Under the pieces are notes generated by a model. That model saw nothing but the letters and a program-made list of their open reading frames with translations. It was not told the DNA's origin and did no database searches. A program made the translations under genes and the position numbers. Positions 1 through 6,244 of a stretch of DNA of 7,867 nt are shown here, one piece after another. Positions within the stretch are counted from its first letter, which is position 1; each line of letters begins with the position of its first letter. This DNA is from DATKCN01 sp035513175 (GTDB lineage: Bacteria > Chloroflexota > Chloroflexia > Thermomicrobiales > CFX8). The stretch lies in the NCBI GenBank assembly GCA_035513175.1, contig DATKCN010000278.1, positions 1 through 7,867 on the forward strand, written 5' to 3'.

Positions 1-332
1 TGCGTCGCTCGATCGAGCTGGACGACGGATTGCCGTATGACGAGCCGTGGGGCTGGATGCAGCCGACGCGGCACGCCTACGGCGCGCTGCTCCTGGAGCA
101 GGGGCGCGTCGAGGAGGCGGAGGCGGTCTACCGCGCGGACCTGGGGCTGGACGACAGCCTGGCGCGCGCGTTCCAGCACCCGGACAACGTCTGGAGCCTG
201 CACGGCTATCACGAATGTCTCACGCGGCTCGGGAAGCACGACGCGGCGCGCATGACCAGGGGCCGGCTGGACTTCGCGTTGGCAAGGGCTGACGTGCGGA
301 TCGAATCGTCGTGCTTTTGCAGGATGGCTTGA
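1..332 (+). CDS. Tetratricopeptide repeat protein, C-terminal fragment
   Basis: The reading frame is open from the left edge (codons from base 3, beginning RRSIELDDGLPYDEPWGW) to a TGA at 330-332, so the gene starts outside the window. About 110 residues are visible. They contain a TPR-like helix pair (HAYGALLLEQGRVEEAEAVYRADL), a conserved linker with HPDNVWSLHGYHECL, a second helix pair (LTRLGKHDAARMTRGRLDFALA), and a tail ending in SCFCRMA. This set of motifs, including the SCFCR end, matches the C-terminus of a widespread family of long bacterial TPR proteins as I remember it. TPRs are protein-protein interaction scaffolds, and the specific partner and role of this family are not known to me. 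A TTG at 30-32 could be taken for a start, but coding similarity continues upstream of it. The gene converges on the membrane-protein gene 28 bases downstream. Confidence 0.8.
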   Translation, partial: RRSIELDDGLPYDEPWGWMQPTRHAYGALLLEQGRVEEAEAVYRADLGLDDSLARAFQHPDNVWSLHGYHECLTRLGKHDAARMTRGRLDFALARADVRIESSCFCRMA

Positions 333-360
333 CCGGGGCCGAGGACTGAGGTCCGAAGGG

Positions 361-762
361 TCAGGGTGACGAGGGCAGGGTGCGGGCGCGGGCGCCGATG
401 TGGATGGAGAGACTGAAGAGCGCGAGGGCGTTGACGGCGTGCAGTGCGGCCATGCTGCTGGCGTCGGTGTTGGCAAACGGGTACTGCATGCCGTAGAGCA
501 CCAGGACGAGCGCGGAGAGCGCGACGAGCATGCGGGGTAAACGCCCGGCGATGGCGAAGACGAGGAGCAGGATCGTCAGCACGCCGATCCATTGGCCGAA
601 GCTGACATGCTCTGCCCAGTGCGCCGGGCCGTCTGGGGCGTCGAAGGTGGCCAGACCCGCGAGGAAGACCTGCAACGCCACGCAGGCGGCGAACAGCCAT
701 GCCGTCGTGATCGTGCTGATGCGTCCCCATTTGACGTAGGAGGGATGGTCGTTCACGTCCAC
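361..762 (-). CDS. Small four-helix membrane protein, DUF6220-like
   Basis: The product is a 133-residue integral membrane protein of unknown function. Four hydrophobic segments are visible at about residues 18-40, 54-73, 76-92 and 105-123, with short polar loops. The N-terminus is hydrophilic (MDVNDHPSYVKWGR) and the tail is positively charged (GARARTLPSSP). Features that recall the DUF6220 family are the first-helix pattern AWLFAACVALQVFLAGLA, the AGRLPR loop after helix 2, and histidines near helix 2 (His52) and helix 4 (His108). The family name is from memory, and a profile search would settle it. The start is GTG, supported by AGAGGA three bases upstream; no better start lies nearby. It is transcribed divergently from the molybdenum-enzyme gene and converges on the TPR gene, so it is probably a single-gene unit. 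A membrane or heme-binding role is possible because of the two histidines, but that is speculation. Confidence 0.75.
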   Translation of the reverse strand: MDVNDHPSYVKWGRISTITTAWLFAACVALQVFLAGLATFDAPDGPAHWAEHVSFGQWIGVLTILLLVFAIAGRLPRMLVALSALVLVLYGMQYPFANTDASSMAALHAVNALALFSLSIHIGARARTLPSSP

Positions 763-765
763 CGT

Positions 766-771
766 TCCTCT
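766..771 (-). promoter_or_regulatory. Ribosome binding site for the DUF6220-like gene
   Basis: On the - strand this reads AGAGGA, followed by ACG and the GTG start at 762. It supports a GTG start for the small membrane protein. The spacing of three bases is short but the purine run is clear. Confidence 0.55.
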
Positions 772-929
772 GTCGCCCGCGTGTCACGGCTGACTGCTGG
801 TCGGCCGCCACTTCCGGAAAGGCTACCACCGCGCATCGTCCAGACGCGCTGCCGATCCCGTCATGGAACTGACCGCGAGGCCCCGCTGCTGTGGCGTCTT
901 CGCTCCCGAGCGCCCGCCATCGATCCGCC

Positions 930-951
930 CGACGCTCGCGACGGAGCGTCG
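930..951. promoter_or_regulatory. Inverted repeat, possible operator
   Basis: The arms CGACGCTC and GAGCGTCG are perfect reverse complements separated by six bases (GCGACG). The dyad lies ten bases upstream of a TACACT hexamer (961-966), so it would cover the -35 region of a promoter serving the molybdenum-enzyme gene. This is the size and position expected of an operator for a dimeric repressor, but no regulator gene is in the window. In GC-rich DNA an 8-bp dyad can also arise by chance. Confidence 0.35.
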
Positions 952-960
952 TATTGCCGT

Positions 961-966
961 TACACT
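961..966 (+). promoter_or_regulatory. Possible -10 element (TACACT)
   Basis: TACACT matches the bacterial -10 consensus TATAAT at four of six positions and sits about 45 bases before the chosen start codon. No matching TTGACA-like element is found 16-18 bases upstream; that position reads GCGACG. The promoter is therefore weak, activator-dependent or not real. Confidence 0.25.
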
Positions 967-997
967 AGGTTGTGGGATGAGTGAGCAGTGGCAGCGT

Positions 998-1003
998 GAG
1001 GAG
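998..1003 (+). promoter_or_regulatory. Ribosome binding site that decides the start of the molybdenum-enzyme gene
   Basis: GAGGAG is a near-perfect Shine-Dalgarno sequence lying eight bases before the ATG at 1012. An in-frame GTG at 1003 overlaps this motif and so is unlikely to be the start. A GTG at 1015 is also possible, but ATG at 1012 has the best spacing. Confidence 0.65.
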
Positions 1004-1011
1004 TGACGCCG

Positions 1012-3318
1012 ATGGTGGCGAGCGAGCAGCGGGTGATCGGGCGAGCGACACGACGGGCGGACGCGCCCGCAAAGCTGACGGGGCAGGAACGGTACGCGGG
1101 CGACCTGGCGGTGTCGGGTCTGCTGCATGCGCGGCTCGTGCTCAGCACGTACGCGCACGCACGGTTGCTGGGGATTGATTGCGCCGCCGCGCGGGCCGTG
1201 CCAGGGGTGGTCGCGGTGCTGGCCGCCGACGACCTGCCGTTTGCGGCCGGGGACGGGCCACCACGCGCGGCCGAATCGCTGGCCCGCGACGAGGTGGTGT
1301 TCGCCGGGCAGCCGGTTGCGGTCGTGGTTGCAGAGACCGAAGCCGCCGCCGAGGAAGGGGCCGAGCTGGTCGACGCGCGTTACGAGGAGCTGCCGGTCGT
1401 GCTCGACATCGAGGCGGCGATGGCGCCGGAAAGCCCGCTGACGCGCGTGCTGACGCAGGTGGCCGAGGACGAGGCGGAAGCGGCCATGCATGGCGTGGGA
1501 GGAGGCAGCGCAACGGAGGACCCCGGCGAGCGGCTCTCGGCCAACGTCAGCGGCCAGTCGAACCTGGCGATGGGCGACGTGGAGGCCGGGTTCGCCGCGG
1601 CGGACGCGATCGCTGAGGGGACGTTCGACACCGCCTGGGTGCATCAGAGCTATCTGGAGCCGCAGTCGTGCGTGGCCGCGCCGGACGGCATGGGCGGGCT
1701 GGTCATTCACGCCAGCACGCAGGGGCTGTTCCGCACCAGGCAGGTCGTGGCGCAGACGCTCGGATTGGACGAGGAGCAGGTGCGCGTCATCCCGATGCCG
1801 GTTGGCGGGGGATTTGGAGGCAAGTTCGGGTTGATCGAGCCGCTGGCGGCGGGCGCGGCGCTGGCCGTCGGGCGACCGGTGCGCCTCTCGTATACCCGCA
1901 ACGAGGACCTGCTGAATGGCAACCCAAGCTCCGCTGGACGCATCGAGGTCAAGATCGGCGCGAAGCGCGATGGAAGCGTGACGGCGATTCAGTCGCGGCT
2001 GATCTTCGACACGGGCGCGTACCCGAACTCGCCGATGGCGGGGGCGGTGTTCGCCGTGGCTGGCTGCTACCACTTCCCGAACCTGGACATTCGCGGCTAC
2101 GAGGTGATGACGAACCGTCTGGGGCCGGGGGCGTATCGCGCGCCGGGCAACCCACAGGCGAGCTTTGCGGTCGAATCGGTGATGGACGATCTGGCCGATC
2201 AGCTACGGCTGGACCCGATCGCCTTCCGGATACAGAACGTGCCGGTGGAAGGCGATTCCCGTCCGGACGGCAAGCTGTGGCCGGTCATCGGGCTGAAGGA
2301 GTGCCTGACGGAGCTGAGCCACCATCCGCTATGGAAGCGGCGCGGGGGGCTGAACGGCTCATCCAGCGGCCGCTACCGCGAGGGGATCGGCGTCGGCGTG
2401 GGCGGCTGGCGTGGCGGGCTGGAGCCAGCGGCGGCGCTGTGCCACGTCGACCAGGCGGGCATGATCAACGTCGTGGTCGGCGCGGTCGACATCAGCGGCA
2501 CGTTTACGACGTTGCGCATGATCGCCGCCGAGACAATCGGCGTGGATTACGATCTGGTGCGGGTCGTTACGGGCGACAGCGTCAGCGCGCCTCCGGCGGG
2601 CGGGAGCGGCGGCAGCAAGATCATCTACACGGTCGGGCAGGCAGTGCAGCGGGCAGCCGTGGACGCTCGGGACCAGATTCTCGAGCTGGCGGGGCAGCTG
2701 CTGGAGGTCGCGCCGGACGATCTGGAGATCGCGCGGGACCGGGTGCGGGTGAAGGGTATGCCGGCCGCTTCCGAGCACGAGATGACGATCAAGCAGATTG
2801 CCTCGCTGACGAGCGGCTTCGGGGCGGCGCACGCGACGATCGCGGGGCGGGGACGGGGCGCACAGACGGCGAACGCGCCCGGCTTCGCGGCTCATCTGGC
2901 CCACGTGCGGGTGGACACCGAGACCGGGGACGTGGCGGTGTTGGGCTACGTCGCGACGCAGGATGTCGGCCGGGCGCTGAACCCGTCAGCGGTCGAGGGG
3001 CAGGTGTTCGGCGCGGTGGCGCAGGGAATCGGCTGGGGCATGCTGGAGCAGATGATCTACGACGAAGACGGACAGGTGCTGAGTGGCTCGCTAATGGACT
3101 ACGCGCTGCCGCGCGCTGAGAGCGTCCCGCACATCGAGTCAACACTGGTGGAGGTGCCGTCGCCGGATGGGCCCTTCGGGGCGCGCGGGGTCGGCGAGCC
3201 GCCGGTGATTCCGGTGGCGGCCGCGCTCGCAAACGCCATCCACCACGCGACCGGCGTGCGCTCGACCGCGATCCCGATCACGCCGGAGCGGCTGTGGCGG
3301 GCGCTGGCTGAACGATAA
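1012..3318 (+). CDS. Xanthine dehydrogenase/aldehyde oxidase family, molybdopterin-binding catalytic subunit
   Basis: The product has 768 residues, the usual length for the large subunit of three-subunit molybdenum hydroxylases, which hydroxylate aldehydes or N-heterocycles with water as the oxygen source. An N-terminal a/b hammerhead domain spans about residues 15-135 (DAPAKLTGQERYAGDL to YEELPVVLD). The molybdopterin-binding region follows, with HQSYLEPQ at 211-218, GGGFGGK at 265-271, GAYRAPG at 373-379, GSGGSK at 531-536 and QGIGWGMLEQ at 671-680. The catalytic Glu of this family is seen in GVGEPP (Glu729). The loop at 373-379 is not AYRCSFR, so this is not a form I CO dehydrogenase. A Gly/acidic linker at about 150-182 replaces the short link usual between the domains. 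No signal peptide is present, so the enzyme is probably cytoplasmic. The substrate cannot be read from the sequence. No FeS or FAD subunit gene adjoins it, which is unusual. A GTG at 1003 is the alternative start. Confidence 0.95.
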   Translation: MVASEQRVIGRATRRADAPAKLTGQERYAGDLAVSGLLHARLVLSTYAHARLLGIDCAAARAVPGVVAVLAADDLPFAAGDGPPRAAESLARDEVVFAGQPVAVVVAETEAAAEEGAELVDARYEELPVVLDIEAAMAPESPLTRVLTQVAEDEAEAAMHGVGGGSATEDPGERLSANVSGQSNLAMGDVEAGFAAADAIAEGTFDTAWVHQSYLEPQSCVAAPDGMGGLVIHASTQGLFRTRQVVAQTLGLDEEQVRVIPMPVGGGFGGKFGLIEPLAAGAALAVGRPVRLSYTRNEDLLNGNPSSAGRIEVKIGAKRDGSVTAIQSRLIFDTGAYPNSPMAGAVFAVAGCYHFPNLDIRGYEVMTNRLGPGAYRAPGNPQASFAVESVMDDLADQLRLDPIAFRIQNVPVEGDSRPDGKLWPVIGLKECLTELSHHPLWKRRGGLNGSSSGRYREGIGVGVGGWRGGLEPAAALCHVDQAGMINVVVGAVDISGTFTTLRMIAAETIGVDYDLVRVVTGDSVSAPPAGGSGGSKIIYTVGQAVQRAAVDARDQILELAGQLLEVAPDDLEIARDRVRVKGMPAASEHEMTIKQIASLTSGFGAAHATIAGRGRGAQTANAPGFAAHLAHVRVDTETGDVAVLGYVATQDVGRALNPSAVEGQVFGAVAQGIGWGMLEQMIYDEDGQVLSGSLMDYALPRAESVPHIESTLVEVPSPDGPFGARGVGEPPVIPVAAALANAIHHATGVRSTAIPITPERLWRALAER

Positions 3319-3326
3319 GTGTTGGA

Positions 3327-3354
3327 GCGGCCGGTCGCCGAGGCGGCCGGTCGC
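3327..3354 (+). terminator. GC-rich hairpin after the molybdenum-enzyme gene
   Basis: GCGGCCGGTCGC occurs twice in the same orientation (3327-3338 and 3343-3354), separated by CGAG. Because the unit is almost self-complementary, the two copies also pair as a 12-bp stem with a four-base loop, using two G-U pairs. Those wobble positions become A-C mismatches in the - strand RNA, so the hairpin is stronger in the + transcript. It starts nine bases after the TAA at 3316-3318, between two convergent genes. No U-run follows, so it is either a non-canonical intrinsic terminator or a 3'-end stabiliser. Confidence 0.6.
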
Positions 3355-3372
3355 CCGTCGTGCACAATCCTG

Positions 3373-4908
3373 TCAGTTGGTCGGTGGCGCCATGGGTTGA
3401 AGCGCCTGAGCCTGTGGCAGCTTCTCCAATAGCTCGGCGCCGACGCGCCCGAGCTGCACTTCGAACGGAGTGCCCGCCTTGGCGGGATGCCATTCGAACC
3501 GCGCGCGTTCGAAGTACTGGACATGCGTCGCGCCGCCGTTGCCGTCGTCGATAGCCACTTCGCCTTCAACGGGTAGTCCAAACAGGGACAGCGCCTGTTC
3601 CCCGAAGCCCAGGTAGTAGTCGATGAACCTCGGGTTCGTGACCCACGTGTTGGTCGCGCCGCAGTGCCATGCAGCCGGGTTGTCGGAGACGTTGTCCGGC
3701 AACCCGAGGTGCTTCACGCGTTGCACGCGACGGGTTGACGACAGCTTCCCGTAGAACGCTTCGAGCGCGTCGACGGTCGCGCTGGCGGCGCTTGCGTTGA
3801 ATCTCGGAGCGTCGACGATAGCCCGGTCGTCGAGATTGCTGTTGCTCGCGCCGAACTCCACGAGCAGGCGCTCGACCCTCGTCTTCAGATGCGTCGAACG
3901 GGAGAAGAAGGCAAGCTCGCCCGCGTTGGTCGCCGACTCCAGCATGACGCCATCGTTGCGAATCGGCATGCCCGTCGCCCGCTTGAGGCGCTTGACGATG
4001 TCGACACCGAGCCGCTCGGCGTCTTTGTCGTAGTCTTGGCGAGCTGGCTGGTGTGGAGGGATGCCGAATGCTCCGCGCACCGTGGGGTGGGTTCCCTCGA
4101 AGTGGACCTGCAGCAGCAGACGGATGCCGTTGGTCTCGGCCTGCTTCGCCGCCCAGGTCGCCACCTCACGGTAGGTTCCGTCGAACTGTTCGACCTGCCG
4201 GGTAACGCGGAACCCGCGATGCTCCGCTTCGTCGGCAATGGCGATGGCAAGTGGCCGGGTGCGGACCTTTTCCACGCCGCCCCAGTCGTCCCCGGTCGTG
4301 TCCCAATGCCCGGCGGAGATCAGGATATGGATCGGCTCGTTCCCACGCGACGTGTCATCCATTCGGTCGGCGTGGGCGTTCATGAAGTCGATGACGGCGC
4401 GCAGATATGCTGCAGGGTTGTTGAAGTCGCCCGCCGGGGCCCAGACGTCGCCACTCGGATGATCGTAGATTTCGCGGATGGTCGTGCGAGCGTGGTACTT
4501 CCAGTCTGGCGACACGAGGCGGCCACAGGTGGAGTGGCAACCGTCGAGCCACGTGTCGTATCTGGAGAAGAAGCCGTTCGGTTGTCCGTTGATGAACTGC
4601 GTCTCCTGCCCGACCTCGGGGACGCCGAAGCTGGGCGGCCGCGTGTTGCCCCACGAGCGGGTCGTCGTTGCCATCCCGGCCTTGCCCATGCCCGACTCGT
4701 GCACGAACTTGGCGAGCACGAACAGGGGGTCGACGCAGCGGCCGTCCGGCGTGCGGGCCGCTTCAATCGCATCGTAATAGTCGCTTGGGCCGCGTTCGGC
4801 CAGCACGGCTGGAGCGGCAAGGTCGAGCATCACCTGACGGAAGCGGCCGCGCGAGATGCGGCTCTGACCGGGCTTCACGAGGAATGTGTCTTCGGGTGCG
4901 ATCGGCAT
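3373..4908 (-). CDS. Peptidoglycan hydrolase: glucosaminidase-like, amidase-like and Chloroflexota-type C-terminal domains
   Basis: The 511-residue product shows three modules. Residues about 20-150 look like a glucosaminidase/lysozyme-fold domain: FVLAKFVHESGMGKAG with candidate catalytic Glu71, then SWGNTR at 85-90. Residues about 190-390 resemble a zinc-dependent N-acetylmuramoyl-L-alanine amidase (Amidase_3 type). Likely zinc ligands are His201 (ISAGHWD), Glu213 (GGVEK) and His269 (LLQVHFEGTH), and the catalytic Glu is Glu351 in LLVEFGASNSNLDD. Residues about 413-495 form the module with VQYFERARFEWHP and AGTPFEVQLGRVG that I associate with secreted Chloroflexota proteins. The first two domains would cut the glycan strand and the MurNAc-L-Ala bond respectively. 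No signal peptide or membrane segment is present, which is odd for a wall enzyme. The ATG has GGAGG nine bases upstream, and an in-frame stop precedes it. It is the last gene of the four-gene - strand run. The amidase fold is divergent, so activity is inferred. Confidence 0.82.
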   Translation of the reverse strand: MPIAPEDTFLVKPGQSRISRGRFRQVMLDLAAPAVLAERGPSDYYDAIEAARTPDGRCVDPLFVLAKFVHESGMGKAGMATTTRSWGNTRPPSFGVPEVGQETQFINGQPNGFFSRYDTWLDGCHSTCGRLVSPDWKYHARTTIREIYDHPSGDVWAPAGDFNNPAAYLRAVIDFMNAHADRMDDTSRGNEPIHILISAGHWDTTGDDWGGVEKVRTRPLAIAIADEAEHRGFRVTRQVEQFDGTYREVATWAAKQAETNGIRLLLQVHFEGTHPTVRGAFGIPPHQPARQDYDKDAERLGVDIVKRLKRATGMPIRNDGVMLESATNAGELAFFSRSTHLKTRVERLLVEFGASNSNLDDRAIVDAPRFNASAASATVDALEAFYGKLSSTRRVQRVKHLGLPDNVSDNPAAWHCGATNTWVTNPRFIDYYLGFGEQALSLFGLPVEGEVAIDDGNGGATHVQYFERARFEWHPAKAGTPFEVQLGRVGAELLEKLPQAQALQPMAPPTN

Positions 4909-4917
4909 GCTGCATTG

Positions 4918-4922
4918 CCTCC
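4918..4922 (-). promoter_or_regulatory. Ribosome binding site for the cell-wall hydrolase
   Basis: GGAGG on the - strand lies nine bases before the ATG at 4908. It fixes the start and argues against reading through from a competing ATG at 4915, which is out of frame. Confidence 0.6.
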
Positions 4923-5026
4923 GTTTCCTGCAATGTCAGAGCGCCAGCGGGGAGATCGGTTCCATCCTCGGTTGATGTCGCTCTACTGACCTCCTCTCCG
5001 ACAATCGAGAGCACGCTCATTTGGAC

Positions 5027-6166
5027 CTATTGATCGATCACCGATCCGTCGGCGTGCAGGCGAGTGACGACATCGCGCGGTCGGTAGGGATGGCGCTCGG
5101 CGGCGTCGTAGGCCAGCTCGACTCCAATGCCGGGGGCGGTGGGAACGAGCAGATAGCCCCCGTCACGCTTGAGGGCGCTCGTCACGATCTCGCTCTTCGG
5201 CGGCTCGTTCTCGCCCAGCGGGTACTCCTGCAGCGCGAAGTTCGGGATGCAGGCGGCGAGCTGCACGCAGGCGGCGGTGCTGACCGGACCGAGCGGGTTA
5301 TGCGGCACGACGCCGACGTGGCAGGCCTCGGCGAGGGCGGCGATCTTCCTGGCGCCGGTCAGGCCGCCGCACATGCAGACATCCGGGCGGACGTACTGCA
5401 CGGCCCCGCGCGCCAGCAGCATCTGGAACTCGTAGATCGTGTGCAACCGCTCTCCGGTCGCGATCGGGATGTGGATGTTCTGAGCGACGAGACCCATCGC
5501 GTCGAAATTGTCAGGCAGGATCGGGTCCTCGTAGAAGAACGGATGGTACTGCTCGATGCCGCGCGCCAGGACAACCGCTTCAGCCGGCGAGAGCTGGCGG
5601 TGGATTTCGATGCAGAGATCGACCTCGTCGCCGACCGCCGCGCGGTACTGCCTGACCGTGTCGATGGCGTCACCCATCTTCTGGGCGTGAGTCTTGAAGT
5701 ACGGCTTGTCGCGAGGGTCATCGGTGAAGGGCGTCAGGTGGCCAACGGCGGTGAAGCCTGCCGCTTTGGCGTCGATGCAGCCCTGGACGAGCTTGGCGCG
5801 CGTGCTGCCGAAGACGTGGTAGTACACCCGCGCACGGTCGCGTGTCGGCCCGCCCAGGAGCAGGTAGCAGGGGACGCCGAAGTGCTTTCCGGCGATGTCC
5901 CAGAGCGCGATGTCAATGGCGGACAGGGCGCCCATGATTGCGGCGCCGCGAAACGCGTTCCAGCGGTAAAGGTACTGCCAGTGGTGCTCGATGCGTAGCG
6001 GGTCCTGTCCAACGAGGTAGCGGGCGTAGGTCTCCATGACCTTCGCCGAGGCTTCGAGAAAGCCCCACGTGCCGGACTCCCCGAGCCCAGTGACGCCGAC
6101 GTCGGTGTGGACCTTGACGAACAGAAAGCGATCGACAAAAATCGGCTCGACGCGTGTGATCTTCAC
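5027..6166 (-). CDS. Mandelate racemase/muconate lactonizing enzyme family protein, galactonate dehydratase-like
   Basis: The 379-residue product is a full-length enolase-superfamily enzyme: an N-terminal capping domain (about 1-125) with GALSAIDIALWDIAGK at 79-94, then a (b/a)7b barrel. Metal ligands are Glu187 (CIEIHR), Glu213 (FYEDPI) and Glu239 (ATGERL). His189 and the Asp262-His289 dyad (RPDVC and PHNPLGP) match the acid/base residues of D-galactonate dehydratase DgoD. The tail (YRPRDVVTRLHADGSV) is also of that group. Such enzymes remove water from acid sugars to give 2-keto-3-deoxy acids. Two differences stand out: the first metal ligand is Glu instead of the usual Asp, and the barrel strand that carries a lysine in many relatives reads AVGHLTPF (140-147). 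No KxK motif is present, so dipeptide or muconate epimerase chemistry is unlikely. The true substrate is unknown. The start is GTG, six bases after GAGGGGAG. It lies 78 bases after the serine-hydrolase gene and 118 bases before the hydrolase gene. Confidence 0.92.
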   Translation of the reverse strand: MKITRVEPIFVDRFLFVKVHTDVGVTGLGESGTWGFLEASAKVMETYARYLVGQDPLRIEHHWQYLYRWNAFRGAAIMGALSAIDIALWDIAGKHFGVPCYLLLGGPTRDRARVYYHVFGSTRAKLVQGCIDAKAAGFTAVGHLTPFTDDPRDKPYFKTHAQKMGDAIDTVRQYRAAVGDEVDLCIEIHRQLSPAEAVVLARGIEQYHPFFYEDPILPDNFDAMGLVAQNIHIPIATGERLHTIYEFQMLLARGAVQYVRPDVCMCGGLTGARKIAALAEACHVGVVPHNPLGPVSTAACVQLAACIPNFALQEYPLGENEPPKSEIVTSALKRDGGYLLVPTAPGIGVELAYDAAERHPYRPRDVVTRLHADGSVIDQ

Positions 6167-6172
6167 GACTCA

Positions 6173-6180
6173 CTCCCCTC
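6173..6180 (-). promoter_or_regulatory. Ribosome binding site for the enolase-superfamily gene
   Basis: GAGGGGAG on the - strand lies six bases before the GTG at 6166 and supports this start, which gives the typical N-terminus MKITRVEPI. Just upstream (6184-6196) is a small GGCGA/TCGCC hairpin with a three-base loop. It is too weak to call a regulatory element. Confidence 0.6.
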
Positions 6181-6244
6181 GGTGGCGAATCTCGCCCAGC
6201 CGGAGCGGCGCCAATACGGCTCTGATTCGTGACCGGAGACGGCG

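Larger units (their letters stand above)
763..1011. other. Divergent intergenic spacer
   Basis: This 249-base region separates two divergent genes and must hold their promoters. I see no convincing coding region in it; the frames that cross it are GC-driven. It holds an 8-bp inverted repeat (930-951), a -10-like TACACT at 961-966 for the + strand gene, the 8-base palindrome TTCCGGAA at 812-819, and the two ribosome binding sites at its ends. I found no good -35 element on either strand and no riboswitch-like structure. Confidence 0.55.

Noticed and set aside
333..360. Possible terminator between the TPR and DUF6220-like genes
   Set aside because: Only a four-base stem (GGAC/GTCC at 343-354) is seen, without a U-run. 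This is too weak to call.
823..2073. Open frame of 416 codons on the - strand, opposite the molybdenum-enzyme gene
   Set aside because: The translation is rich in Arg and His with no recognisable domain, and it lies fully antisense to a gene with clear family motifs. Long antisense frames are expected in GC-rich DNA.
1668..3119. Open frame of 483 codons on the + strand in another frame of the molybdenum-enzyme gene
   Set aside because: The translation is almost entirely Gly, Arg and Ala in low-complexity runs. It is a shadow of the real frame.
1012..3318. CoxL-type carbon monoxide dehydrogenase
   Set aside because: The diagnostic AYRCSFR active-site loop is replaced by GAYRAPG, and coxM and coxS are not adjacent.
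3889..4989. Open frame of 366 codons on the + strand, opposite the wall hydrolase
   Set aside because: There are no motifs, and composition follows the antisense of a conserved protein. The - strand frame has catalytic motifs and a proper ribosome binding site.
4763..5020. Small - strand frame starting six bases after the enolase-family stop (MSVLSIVGEEV...)
   Set aside because: The position could suggest translational coupling, but it overlaps the wall-hydrolase gene by nearly 150 bases in another frame, has only a weak AGG as ribosome binding site, and turns Arg-rich within the overlap.
5021..5998. Open frame of 325 codons on the + strand, opposite the enolase-superfamily gene
   Set aside because: It is antisense to a gene with a complete set of metal ligands and shows no domain of its own.
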